Assembly: GCF_019097595.1 (NCBI RefSeq)
Contig: NC_080716.1
Coordinates: 26,669,401 to 26,733,400, forward strand
DNA: 64,000 nucleotides
Direction of reading: 5' to 3'
DNA from: Hemibagrus wyckioides
Lineage: Eukaryota > Chordata > Actinopteri > Siluriformes > Bagridae
Part shown: positions 55,801-64,000 of the stretch, piece after piece
Layout of the letters: each line of letters opens with the position of its first letter
Position numbering within the stretch: the stretch's first letter is position 1
The notes under the pieces: generated by a model
What the model was told of the DNA's origin: nothing
Database searches by the model: none
Seen by the model: only the letters and a program-made list of their open reading frames with translations
Translations under genes and position numbers: made by a program

Positions 55801-58800
55801 TATAAAAATTGTGGTAGTTTTTCTTCGTCTAACATTATCCAGCATTAACATATACTGTGTGTGTGTTTATGTTAAACATGTTATTTCTGATAGTCAACAA
55901 AACTTTCAGAAGAAGCAACCTGAAGCAAAAAAGAAGCAGATTGGGCAATATAAATTTTAAATCCAAACTAAAATTGAAACATAAACTAAAATTTTCCTTT
56001 AGTTACTTAATTTTCTAGGACAAATACCATGTTCATGTATCAGTTGTCTCTCAGTTGAAACCAGGAATTAGTGCTCAAACAATATCTGAGTGAAGTGTTC
56101 TGTTTCCCTAGTCAGAAGGTGGAATTCTGTTCTGTATGTTTCTTTGTTTGTTTGTTTTTTTCAAATATGACATGAATGCAACATTATAATCTCACTGTAT
56201 AATAAATTAATACATTAACACTATGAGTTATATTATAAAGTCATGTATATGTGAATCACCTGTAATTTAATATTATAATGTTTCAAACCTTTCCATAGAT
56301 TTTTCGCCCAAAACTGCGACAGGAACTCTTGCAATTCATGTGGAGGATATCAATGACAATGTTCCCATTCTGAACAGCTCATCTGAAACGCTGTGTTATG
56401 GTGACAGCGTAGTGTATGTCACAGCCACAGATAAGGATTATTTCCCCTATGCAGAACCTTTTAGTTTCATGTTGGTTACCAATGGCACAAAAGAGAACTG
56501 GAGCTTTGAGAATATCAATGGTTAAGTTTTAAAACTCTTTCACTGTGGTTTAACATTAATGCCATAACACTTGTATGTAAATGCTCAATTTAATACCTTG
56601 TATTTATTTCTCCTTTTTGTTTCTCCTGACTAAATGAAATCCTTTTACAAAGATTCCAAAAAAAACATTTTGCGCAGCCAGGAGATCCTATGGCCGGGAC
56701 ACTACACAGTGGAGCTGCAGGTGAAAGACCAGCAAGGAAAGTCCTCTGAAGTTCAAAAGCTTCAGGTATTTGTGTGCAAATGCACACGTTATGCCAGGTC
56801 AGTGCAAGACAAACCGAATTGCCCACGAGAGAGACAGAACAGCACTGGTACTGTACTGGGAACAGGTGGTGTTCTGGTACTACTGCTAGGAATCCTGCTT
56901 CTCTTGGGTGAGTACCATCACCTCAGCCCTTTTCATATTTTCTGTGTCAGTTCAGATGAAACTAATGTTCTGAGCCTGATTAACCTGAAGTAAAAGAAAG
57001 GATGCAAGTTTGTAAGGAAACCAGCCTCGGACCTCTTCTTCTTCTTCTTTCGGCTTTTCCCTTCAGGGGTCCCCACAGCAAATCGTCTCTCTCCACCTAT
57101 CCCTATCTTCCACATCCTCAACACTTGCATCCACTAGCTTCATATCCTCATTTATTACATCCATTTACCTCCTTTTTGGCCTTCCTCCTCTGAACATGTC
57201 AAAACCATCTTAATCTGGCCTCCCTAACTTTGTCCCCCAAAAGTCCAACATGAGCTGTCCCTCTGATGTACTCAGACACAATTGGATAGCAAACCAATGC
57301 AAGGACATGGGCAAAACCTAAGCACATGATGCTTGGCACCAGAGCAACTGAGGCACAATCCATGATAGCATGTATGTTGAATGTTTAACATTTATTTTCA
57401 GTAGCTTTCACATTTGGATATATGTCTCTAAACCAGAAAGGCATCCTGTGAAGAACTAATAATATAATATGTCATTTATTATGCCCAAGTGCCTGGGAAA
57501 ATCTTTATGCCTTTATTTACTTCCTTATCATCTTCATGCTCTTCAGGATTAAAGCCACTATATGCCCTCCTAAATCCCTTTCTGTCTTTAGGTGCCACCT
57601 TGGGCTTTTACAAGAGACCTACCTACCTACCTTCTTGCTTCCTTTCCTGAACGTACTCCTTTACAACTCCTTCCTGGTGCTGTATTTTGTTGAGCTCTGC
57701 AGATCAATCCTAGTGATAGTGAGTGTTTATTCTCAGGCCAATGTACTTTGTTGCATTTCTTTCAATGACATTGCATGATAATGAAATTGCTGGACTGTAA
57801 AACAATATCATTACCATAGGCAAGTTATTTTACTGGTGAATATCTGTCAGATTCCTTTGTTTGTGTTGTGTGTGCTCTTCAAGATCCAATCAACTGCATG
57901 AAGAAGCTGAATCTAGACATCACACTTTTGTTTTACACTGCTCCTTATCTTGACCTTTGTGTTGTACGGTCATGTTCCAAGGCTCTGTGGCATCTCTGTG
58001 ACGTGTAGAATCCTCTAATTTTACTGGAATAGGTATCTGGCCTCTTGGCCAACCTTTGAGTCAATGCCTGGACAGCACTGATTTCTGTTAGAGTTACCTT
58101 CTCATAGCTCGAGGTTCTAGATATCAAATGTGCTGGACAATCACCTATCCCACTGCCATTCTTTCCAGAAGAACCTAACTCAATCTGTAGTCAGGACAAG
58201 ACATGGGGCAAATAAACATGATGACCAAACCATAACATGAGCATGGAAACCTATGACAAGACAGCACCCAAACAAACAAACAAATAAACATGTATTCATT
58301 CATTCATTCATTCAGTCATTCAGTCATTCATTCATTCATTGTCTTCTGCTCATCCGGAGCCTGGTCACGAAGGGCAGCAGTCTAAGCAGGGATGACCAGA
58401 CTTCCCTCTCTTAGACACTTTCTCCAGCTCTCCCAAGGGGATTCCAAGGTGTCAGGTCAGCCTGGAGACATAGTCATAGTCCCTCCAGCATGTCCTGGGT
58501 CTTCCCTGGTGTCTCTTCCTGGTGAGGCATGCCCGGAACACCTCCCCAGGGAGACATCCAGGAGGCATCTGAGACAGATGCCCAAGCCACTTCAACTGGC
58601 CCCTTTTGATGTGGAGAAGCAGCGGCTCTACTCTGAGCTCCTCCCGGGTGACAGAGCTCCTTACTCTGTCTCTAACGGACTGTCACCCTACAGAGAAAAC
58701 TCATTTCGGCCGCTTGTATCCAGGATCTTGTCATTTCGGTCATGACCCAAAGCCCATTGGTGAAAGTAGGAATGTAGATTGACTGGTAAATCGAGAACTT

Positions 58801-61800
58801 CGCCTTCCGCCTTAGCTGCTTCTTCACCACAACAGACTGATACATAGACTGCATCTCACGCTCCATCCTTTCCTCACTCGTAAACAAGACCCCAAGATAC
58901 TTAAACTCTTCCACTTGAGGGAGGAACACCCCTCCAACCTAGAGGGGACAAGCCACCTTTTTCCGGTCGGATTTGGAGGTGCAAAAAGCAGAGATGAAAT
59001 CATGTGGTCCCCAAATCGGACTCCCTCCAGCCCCTGGCTGTGCCAAAAAATTCTGTCCATAAAAGTAATGAACAGCACCGGTGACAAAGGACAGGCCTTC
59101 TGGAGTTCAACATGCACTGGGAACAGGTTGGACTTACAGCCAGCAATGCGAACCAAGCTCCTGCTCTGGTTATACAGAGACCGAACAGCCCTTAACAGAA
59201 TGGCATGAGGGACATGCCTTCTCCAAGTCCACAAAACACATTTGGACTGGTTGGGCAAACTCCCATGAATCCTCAAGTACCCTGTGGAGGGTATAGAGCT
59301 GGTCCAGTATTCCATGACTAGGATGAAAACCACATTGTTCCTCCTGAATCTGAGGTTAAACTAACAGTCAGACTATCCTCCCCAGTACCCTGGAATAGAC
59401 TTCCCCTGGGAGGCTGATGAGTGTGATACTCCTATATTTGGAACACACGCTCAGGTCCCCTTTCTTAAAAAGAGCGACCACCACCCGGGTCACCCAGTCC
59501 AGAGGCACTGTCCCTGACCATCACGCTATGTCAGCCAAGACAGCCCCACAACATCCAGAGACTTAAGGTATTCAGGGTAAATCTCATCCACCCCCGGTGC
59601 CTTGCCACCGAGGTGCTGCTGAACTACCTCAGAGACTTCAGCTTGGGTGATGGATGAAGCTACCTCTGAGTCCTCAGACTCTGCTTCCTCTATGGAAGGT
59701 GTGTCAGTGGGATTGTGGAGATCCTTTAAGTATTCCTTCCACTGACAATATTCCCAGTCGAGGTCAGCAACTCTCCACCTCCACTGTAAACAGTGTTGGC
59801 AGAGAACTGCTTGCCCCTTCTGAGGTGCCGAACAGTCTGCCATAATTTTCCCAAGGCCGACCAACAGTCCTTCTCCATGGCCTTACTGAACTCCTCCCAG
59901 ACCCAAGTTTTTGCTTCCACAAGCCAACCAGGCCCAGTGGGACTCCTTCTTCAGCTTGACTGCATCCCTTACTTCCAGTGTATACCACTGGGATCAGGGA
60001 TTGCTGCCACAACAGGCACCAGAAACCTTACGGCCACAGCTCTGGATAGCTGTATCAACAATGGTGGAGGAGAACATGGTCCACTCAGACTCTATGTCCC
60101 CAACCTCCCTTGGTATCTGGTTGAAACTCTTCCAGAGGTGGGAGTTGAAGACCCCCCTAACAGATGGTTCAGCAAGATGTTCTCAACAGACCCTCACAAT
60201 ATGTTTGGATCTGCCAGGTCTGTCCAGCATTCACCTCCATAAGTGGATCCAACTCACCACCAGGTGGTGATTGGCTGACAACTCAGCCCATCTCTTCACC
60301 CGAGTGTCCAAGACATGCAGCCAAAGGTCAGATGACGACCACAAGGTCGATCATCAACCTCTGGCCTAGGGTGTCCTGGTACCATGTTTACTGATGGGCA
60401 TCCTTCTGCTTGAACAAGGTGTTCATTTTGAACAACCTGTGACTAGCACAGAAGTCCAACAACAGAACACCACTCAAGTTCAGATGGGGGGGGGGCGTTC
60501 CTCCCAGTCATGCCCCTCCAGGTACACTATATTGCCAAAAGTATTCGCTCACCTGCCTTGACTCGCACTATGAACTTAAGTGACATCCCATTCCTAATCC
60601 ATAGGGTTCGATATGATGTCGGTCCACCCTTTGCAGCTATAACAGCTTCAACTCTTCTGGGAAGGCTGTCCACAAGGTTTAGGAGTGTGTTTATGGGAAT
60701 TTTTGACCATTCTTCCAGAAGCACATTTGAGAGGTCACACACTGATGTTGGACAAGAAGGCCTGGCTCTCAGTCTCCGCTCTAATTCATCCCAAAGGTGT
60801 TCTTTATGGACCTTGCTTTGTGCACTGGTGCACAGTCATGTTGGAAGAGGAAGGGGCCAGCTCCAAACTGTTCCCACAAAGTTGGGAGCATGGAATTGTC
60901 CAAAATGTCTTGGTATGCTGAAGCATTCAGAGTTACTTTCACTAGGAACTAAAAGGCCAAGCCCAGCTCCTGAAAAACAACCCCACACCATAATCCCCCC
61001 TCCACCAAACTTTACACTTGGCACAATGCAGTCAGACAAGTACTGTTCTCCTGGCAACTGCCAAACCCAGACTCGTCCATCAGATTGCCAGATAGAGAAG
61101 CGCGATTCGTCACTCCAGAGAACGCGTCTCCACTGCTCTAGAGTCAGTGGCGGCGTGCTTTACACCACTGCATCCGACGCTTTGCATTGCACTTGGTGAT
61201 GTATGGCTTGGATGCAGCTGCTCGGCCATGGAAACCCATTCCATGAAGCTCTCTGCGCACTGTTCTTGAGCTAATCTGAAGGCCACATGAATTCACTGAG
61301 CTCCTGAGAGCGACCCATTCTTTCACAAATGTTTGTAAAAACAGTCTGCATGCCTAGGTGCTTGATGTTATACACCTGTGGCCATGGAAGTGATTGGAAC
61401 ACCTGATTCTGATTATTTGGATGGGTGAGCAAATACTTTTGGCAATATAGTGTATCACTGTCATTGCCCACATGGGTGTTGAAGTCCCCCAGCACAACAG
61501 AGAGTCCCCAGATGAAGCACCTTCCTCGCAGGGTCTCCAAGAAGGTCAGGTACTCCACAATTGCAAATAAACATAAAAACATCAAACAAATGAACTGACA
61601 AATGGACTGACAGACAAACAAGCAAACAAATAAATAAACAATGACTGACCAAGACAGGTACAAAAGGGCTCCTATATATGGCCAGAACATTAGGGCTAAT
61701 GGGGAACAGGTGACAAGGCAGGAAAACAGAACAATAGGTGGGGCATGGCATGAACCACCTGGGGAATACAAAAACGACAAAGCAGGCTATGATGAATCAC

Positions 61801-62364
61801 ATACCAGCACCCCTTCTGGTGGTCATCTTTACCCATGTTTTTTAAAAAAATGGCAGATTCTACAAATATACATGAATGTGCTGTTTGGAAACAGTCTCCA
61901 TTAACCAATGTCTAAACTGCTAGTACAATAGCTTGAATTTAAATTTTGTTTTTTCTCTAACATTAAGTTAGCTCTTAAAAGGTAATGTTTGAACTAAAAA
62001 ATGATATTTAAATGATTATGAATGAATTTAAAAATTATATCTAATTCCAAAGAGTTCAACTGAATTAAGAAGAGTAATGATCATTCATTTATGATCCAGT
62101 GCATTTTTAATTTAATGGACATTGATAAATTTCGCAAAATTATTATGCAAGTATGAGAAGCTGGGCAAAGGGAGATATGTTACCTGTCTCTCACAGGTTT
62201 TAGCTGCCTAAAGTAATGAACATTGTTAAATATGTTTTGCAGCAATTCCAGTGCTTTTGCTGGTGTGTGAGTGTGGAGCAGTTCCTGATATTAACCAGAC
62301 TCTCCCCTTCGAACAAGAACAGAAACTTATCATCTATTACACTGAAGGCCAAGGAGAGGATAAG
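39695..62364 (+). CDS. dsg2: Desmoglein-2-like cadherin, copy C (exons 1-12)
   Basis: Twelve coding exons join with matching phases into 657 open codons: 39695-39745, 40076-40201, 45305-45445, 46020-46161, 50108-50274, 50978-51127, 51842-52027, 52585-52850, 55308-55450, 56299-56520, 56653-56907, 62243-62364. The product has a signal peptide, a propeptide of about 19 residues ending RQKR, Trp2 in the mature chain, EC1-EC4 with LDRE and DxNDN calcium motifs (DQNDN, DVNDN, DINDN), a stalk with cysteines, and one membrane segment ([20 protein letters not shown] plus AIPVLLLV). It would be a desmosomal adhesion protein at the plasma membrane. The remaining tail exons must lie right of the window. 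Intron 2 carries a Tc1/hAT nest, intron 4 an antisense Gypsy, intron 11 a LINE with a Tc1. No disabling change was seen, so it is probably functional. Confidence 0.9.
40076..40201 (+). CDS. dsg2: Copy C exon 2 (propeptide, RQKR site, mature N-terminus)
   Basis: 126 bp, AACAG acceptor, GTGAGT donor. Encodes a short charged propeptide, the convertase site RQKR, then NWMFPP and [13 protein letters not shown]. Human desmogleins have R.QKR followed by x-W and EN.DY..EEYI in the same places. Confidence 0.87.
40202..42820 (+). other. Copy C intron 2, left part
   Basis: AT-rich; aligns with copy B 21692-23640 and then 24750-25400, in single copy. It ends in the old transposon remnant (about 42650-42820). 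No gene or RNA recognised. Confidence 0.7.
42821..45286 (-). mobile_element. Tc1/mariner element in copy C intron 2, interrupted by a hAT element
   Basis: Left part 42821-43079, right part 44639-45286. The right end reads ACTCACTTTTGTGAGATACTATATATA; the left end has GTATCTCA with the next about 25 bp deleted. The right part encodes on the minus strand the DDE half of a Tc1 transposase (45064-44610) with [10 protein letters not shown] and a SMSPDLNP motif; the N-terminal half is absent, so it was internally deleted before or apart from the hAT insertion. Not autonomous. Confidence 0.85.
43080..44638. mobile_element. hAT-like non-autonomous element nested in Tc1
   Basis: 1559 bp with ends CAGAGGTGGGTAG and CTACCCACCTCTG. 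The 8-bp sequence GTGGCCAC is present directly on both sides (43072-43079 and 44639-44646), the target-duplication length of hAT elements. Subterminal regions are full of AGTAAAAGTA-type motifs (43110-43240 and 44485-44625). No transposase is visible inside; only short frames without recognisable content. Confidence 0.9.
45305..45445 (+). CDS. dsg2: Copy C exon 3 (EC1)
   Basis: 141 bp, phase 0. TTTCAG acceptor and GTAAGT donor. Encodes [18 protein letters not shown], a [14 protein letters not shown] strand and LDREKED, the EC1 calcium-binding glutamate motif. The acceptor is only about 15 bp right of the Tc1 element end, so insertion nearly reached the splice site. Confidence 0.87.
45446..46019 (+). 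other. Copy C intron 3
   Basis: Includes the repeat GGTTGTACAATGGAGTGCATGG..GTCTGTGTGGAGTTTCACATG (about 45600-45705), also in copy B at 26130-26230. It resembles a widespread teleost interspersed repeat. A TG tract at 45977-46008 precedes the exon 4 acceptor. Confidence 0.65.
46020..46161 (+). CDS. dsg2: Copy C exon 4 (EC1 end)
   Basis: 142 bp after TTCTTTTAG, phase 1 out, donor GTATAT. Encodes [21 protein letters not shown] and the EC2 start [23 protein letters not shown] is the EC1/EC2 linker motif. This exon is deleted from copy B. Confidence 0.88.
46260..49690 (-). mobile_element. Ty3/Gypsy chromovirus fragment in copy C intron 4 (antisense)
   Basis: Minus-strand element. In its own direction: gag end (about 49680-49190), protease (near 49060; the DSG motif reads DFG), reverse transcriptase (48656-48150), RNase H (48129-47830), integrase zinc-binding part and core (about 47820-46930), a C-terminal part and a chromodomain (about 46600-46400; [12 protein letters not shown]), then a purine tract and the first about 50 bp of an LTR at 46311-46260. 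The RT catalytic and thumb regions are missing at a junction near 48150-48130, and stops and frameshifts occur. The 5' LTR is absent. Defective. Confidence 0.87.
49607..49675. repeat. GCTGTAGC short tandem repeat
   Basis: Several imperfect copies of a TTGCTGTAGCG/ATTGCTGTAGT unit of about 12 bp at the edge of the gag remnant. Confidence 0.75.
49740..49799. repeat. ATA/ATT trinucleotide microsatellite
   Basis: TTGTTGTTGTTG followed by about 15 units of ATA/AAT (ATAATAATAATA). It lies in copy C intron 4 between the Gypsy fragment and exon 5. Confidence 0.95.
50108..50274 (+). CDS. dsg2: Copy C exon 5 (EC2)
   Basis: 167 bp after CTCCTAG, phase 1 in and 0 out. Encodes [20 protein letters not shown], then [20 protein letters not shown], including DKD and LDRE calcium ligands of EC2. 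Confidence 0.88.
50978..51127 (+). CDS. dsg2: Copy C exon 6 (EC2 end)
   Basis: 150 bp after TTGCAAAG, phase 0. Encodes [20 protein letters not shown] and [20 protein letters not shown], with the EC2/EC3 linker DVNDN. Confidence 0.87.
51842..52027 (+). CDS. dsg2: Copy C exon 7 (EC3)
   Basis: 186 bp after TATGTGCAG, donor GTAAGA. Encodes [34 protein letters not shown] and [20 protein letters not shown]; close to human DSG2 EC3 (NEGGYFHIETDAQTNEGIV). Carries an N-glycosylation sequon (NIT). Confidence 0.88.
52585..52850 (+). CDS. dsg2: Copy C exon 8 (EC3/EC4)
   Basis: 266 bp after CTCTTAAAG, phase 2 out. Encodes [32 protein letters not shown] (the EC3/EC4 linker, in which desmogleins lack a classical DxNDN) and [16 protein letters not shown]. 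Open where copy B has tandem stops. Confidence 0.88.
52851..55307 (+). other. Copy C intron 8
   Basis: Aligns with copy B intron 8 except for an inserted block at about 53945-55165. That block holds a common teleost repeat (about 53975-54060: TTTATGGCATTTGGCAGGTG..TTATCCAGAG) and a Tc1 element. Confidence 0.7.
54089..55165 (+). mobile_element. Tc1/mariner element, 3'-truncated, in copy C intron 8
   Basis: Left end reads TACACCGATCAGCCATAACA, the terminal repeat of a common fish Tc1 family. On the + strand the transposase DDE part runs from about 54513 (WSDESHF near 54670) to about 55125 ([12 protein letters not shown] in another frame), with frameshifts. No matching right end is found. Absent from copies A and B. 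Confidence 0.82.
55308..55450 (+). CDS. dsg2: Copy C exon 9 (EC4)
   Basis: 143 bp, TTGTAG acceptor, GTAAGT donor. Encodes [20 protein letters not shown] and [15 protein letters not shown]; aligns with exon 9 of copies A and B and with EDRDNWISVD of human DSG2. Confidence 0.88.
55451..56298 (+). other. Copy C intron 9
   Basis: Ordinary AT-rich intron that aligns with intron 9 of copies A and B; contains a short TG tract near 55856. Nothing coding seen. Confidence 0.7.
56299..56520 (+). CDS. dsg2: Copy C exon 10 (EC4/EC5)
   Basis: 222 bp after TTCCATAG, donor GTTAAG. Encodes [15 protein letters not shown], a [19 protein letters not shown] strand and VTNGTKENW. Intact counterpart of the truncated exon 10 of copy B. 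Confidence 0.88.
56653..56907 (+). CDS. dsg2: Copy C exon 11 (stalk and membrane segment)
   Basis: 255 bp; acceptor is TTTTACAAAG and donor GTGAGT. Encodes [20 protein letters not shown], a Cys-containing stalk (VCKC, NCPRE) and [20 protein letters not shown]. The acceptor is weaker than that of copy A (TTTTCCAG). Confidence 0.85.
57029..57215 (-). repeat. Interspersed repeat (LINE 3'-end-like)
   Basis: Sequence CTTTTCCCTTCAGGGGTC..CACAGCAAATCGTCT..CTCCACCTATCC matches a very common teleost repeat read on the minus strand, which I associate with the 3' end of a non-LTR element. Absent from copy A intron 11. Confidence 0.5.
58290..61561 (-). mobile_element. Non-LTR retrotransposon in copy C intron 11, split by a Tc1 element
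   Basis: Read on the minus strand: an endonuclease fragment at 61561-61453 ([12 protein letters not shown]), then after the Tc1 insertion reverse transcriptase pieces at about 59864-58830, a C-terminal part ([14 protein letters not shown], 58915-58870; [16 protein letters not shown]) and a 3' end at about 58500-58330, with a tail of ATTC/TCAG tetranucleotides (58295-58340). Multiple frameshifts and stops; the LLFADD catalytic motif is disrupted (SLLFAPPN near 58990). This is a common teleost LINE; I cannot name the clade safely. Confidence 0.83.
60525..61452 (-). mobile_element. Tc1/mariner element nested in the LINE
   Basis: 928 bp flanked by TA (60523-60524 and 61453-61454) with ends CACTATATTGCCAAAAGTAT and the inverted copy. 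The LINE endonuclease sequence resumes exactly after it. Minus-strand transposase remnants: about 61326-61144 (HTH end), 61057-60836 (DDE start, [15 protein letters not shown]) and 60742-60530 (C-terminus). Shorter than a full element and broken in frame. Confidence 0.9.
61561..62242 (+). other. Copy C intron 11, 3' end
   Basis: 61561-61840 is unidentified with AAAC/AAAT-rich runs near 61565-61640; 61850-62242 aligns with 3985-4366 of copy A intron 11. No gene seen. Confidence 0.65.
62243..62364 (+). CDS. dsg2: Copy C exon 12 (membrane exit and juxtamembrane tail)
   Basis: 122 bp after TTTTGCAG, donor GTATAT, phase 0 out. Encodes [20 protein letters not shown] and EGQGEDK. It is 5.3 kb from exon 11 because of the LINE/Tc1 block in between. 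Last exon of copy C inside the window. Confidence 0.87.
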
Positions 62365-62499
62365 GTATATATTATGCTTCATATTAGATTTCAGCCTCTC
62401 AAGTGGAACAGATGTTTAATAGCACTTGCTGTGGCTATGCAACCAATCCAAACTAAAGAGTATGCGAAGACTGACAAAGTAGGAGGAGTTTCTCTGAAG

Positions 62500-64000
62500 G
62501 TTTTATTGTTGCTGTTTTTTTGCTGCCCCGCTTGCAGCCATACTCAGATGTGTTGGCCTTGGTGCTGTGATTTCTTCAGTTCCACTGTTTTAAAGGGTTG
62601 AGGAGTGGTTTTGTGTGGTTTGCGTGTGTGTGCTGCTGTCACAGGGCCCCTTCCCTTAGCACTGAGCCCCCATCTACCAGCTGTCCTGCCCATAGTGTTT
62701 AGCTGTGCTACAGGCCATCTGTCTTTCCATGCTGCATCCCCACTTTGTGCTTGACCTGAAACATGAAAGTCTTGCAGAGAAATAAACCATGGAGTTACTG
62801 GTGCAATTCACCTTGGGCTTACAGAGCAGTGGCATGGGTGAAGTTCAGGCCTGAAGAGGACCAGGTGCTTGTCTCCTTTGAAGCTCTGGTACAGGCCCCC
62901 AGCCCAGTTTCTGATGCATTGTTCTGTAGTGGAAGGTCGAAGTCAGGGTTCGTCTGTATGGGATAGTTGACTAGAACTTCCTTGAGTTTGATAAACACCT
63001 GCTGTCGTGTCGTTGGTCCACCACATACAGTCTGGCTGACCTTGCTTGGTCAAGTCTGACGGGGGGGTAGTTAGGCTTGGGCACAATCACAATGGGGCTG
63101 GTCCATGGGCTGGTGGACTCCTTGATGGTGGCAAACCACCATGGTGAGAGGGGGTTTGATCTCATATTGAACCAACTGTGTGAGGAATTTGCCAGGAATT
63201 TGCATACTGCATTGAGGACTAGGAGCTGTACCTAATCACCCAGGCTGAACTCTCACAGCTGTGCTGGGTGATTGTAGGTGTGCTACTGCTCTCATAGGGC
63301 GGCCTCCATAGGCTCCTTAACGATGGAAGCCACTCTGTTAATTCATAAATCCTTGCATGTCTTGAACAAAGTCAATCATTGACCTGAATGGATTCACGAA
63401 GAGAACGTAGGGAAGGAGGAGGTCCCAGTTCCACCTTTCTTCATCTGTCACCCTCTGTAGCATCATCTTCAGTGTCTAGCTGGGCCACTCCATTTGGTGG
63501 TGCAAAATGGATGTCCTCAACCAACACAGATCCACAATTAGTGGAGAAACAAAGGGTGTACCTTGATTGGTGAGGATGTCCTTTGCAATGCCCACTCAAC
63601 TGAAGAGCATGAGGAGTTCCCTGGTGATGTTTCAGGAGGTAGACTTCCAAAGTGGTTCCAAGACTGCTTCTGGGTGGCAGGTGGCATGCTCCATGATGAC
63701 AAGTATGTACTCATGTCCCCAAGCTGAATTTGATAGCAGCCCAACAAGATCCATGCATTCACTCAAATTGGATGCCATTAATGGGGAGAGGGTTTAAGGG
63801 TGCTGGTGCTGGCTTCCAGGGTGTCACGTGTTGAAGCACCTTTAGCAAAAGGCCTGCATCCATGCCAGGCCAGGTGAGTCGATCCTGCAGTTTTGACCGA
63901 CTAAAGCACTGTTGAGCCAACCTCTGCCCACCTCCTACTGTACAGTCAAAAAACAGCTTACTTTACTACCACACCAAGAGGAGAGGTGAGCTCCTAGTTG
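62500..64000 (-). mobile_element. Ty3/Gypsy fragment with integrase before RT (copy C intron 12)
   Basis: Related over most of its length to 7640-9240 in copy A. Read on the minus strand: integrase region (about 63780-63440), linker, then the start of reverse transcriptase (about 63165-63050; [14 protein letters not shown]). Same unusual order as in copy A. Heavily decayed; continues to the window edge. The left boundary follows exon 12 by only about 135 bp. Confidence 0.72.

Noticed and set aside
58392..60270. Several + strand open frames of 100-150 codons
   Set aside because: They lie opposite the minus-strand LINE coding region, which has recognisable reverse-transcriptase motifs.
39695..62364. 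Desmocollin instead of desmoglein
   Set aside because: The propeptide is only about 19 residues after the signal (desmocollins have about 100) and the tail of copy A has the desmoglein FLDDLGPKF motif.
1..64000. CRISPR arrays, bacterial operons, phage or plasmid genes
   Set aside because: No regularly spaced repeats, no ribosome-binding-site-led gene runs; all real genes are spliced and vertebrate-like.
1..64000. tRNA, rRNA or other structured RNA genes
   Set aside because: I saw no tRNA box A/box B pair with a cloverleaf and no rRNA segments. Small RNAs cannot be excluded by eye.

Overview
This is vertebrate nuclear DNA, almost certainly from a ray-finned fish; an ostariophysan such as a catfish is possible but unproven. 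It is AT-rich, has spliced genes with GT-AG introns, and is loaded with teleost-type mobile elements (Tc1/mariner, hAT, Ty3/Gypsy chromoviruses, non-LTR elements). There are no bacterial genes, operons or CRISPR arrays.

The only host genes I can support are three tandem copies of a desmosomal cadherin, all on the + strand and closest to desmoglein-2. Copy A (exons 9-14, to the stop at 12138) is the 3' half of a gene that begins left of the window. Copy B (21074-35234) is a pseudogene. Copy C (39695-62364) has open exons 1-12 and runs off the right edge. Exons of the three copies share lengths, splice phases and sequence, so I numbered them 1-14 on a common scheme. Reading exon 1 of C to exon 12 gives 657 codons without a stop: signal peptide, short propeptide with an RQKR site, mature N-terminus with Trp at position 2, four cadherin repeats, a membrane-proximal region, one membrane segment and the start of the tail. 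Copy A supplies the rest of the tail, with the catenin-binding block and a short desmoglein-type C-terminus.

Copy B has four independent kinds of damage: loss of exon 4 and the 5' part of exon 5, tandem TGA codons in exon 8, replacement of the region from mid exon 10 to mid exon 12 by an antisense Ty3/Gypsy fragment, and loss of exons 13-14 by a deletion whose junction can be read by comparison with copy A.

The rest is introns and spacers filled by transposons, often nested. Paralogous copies supply several empty sites. Notable cases are a 1.56 kb hAT-like element with an 8-bp duplication inside a Tc1 element, a 1.68 kb CACTG-ended element with an empty site 22 kb upstream, a solo LTR with an empty site 1.6 kb upstream, a LINE piece with a 9-bp duplication inside a Tc1 element, and a decayed Ty3/Gypsy element with LTRs between A and B. 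Intron 12 of both A and C carries a Gypsy fragment whose integrase lies upstream of reverse transcriptase, as in Gmr1-like elements. I found no evidence of a wholly new biological system; the main interest is the birth and decay of desmoglein copies and the dated layers of insertions.
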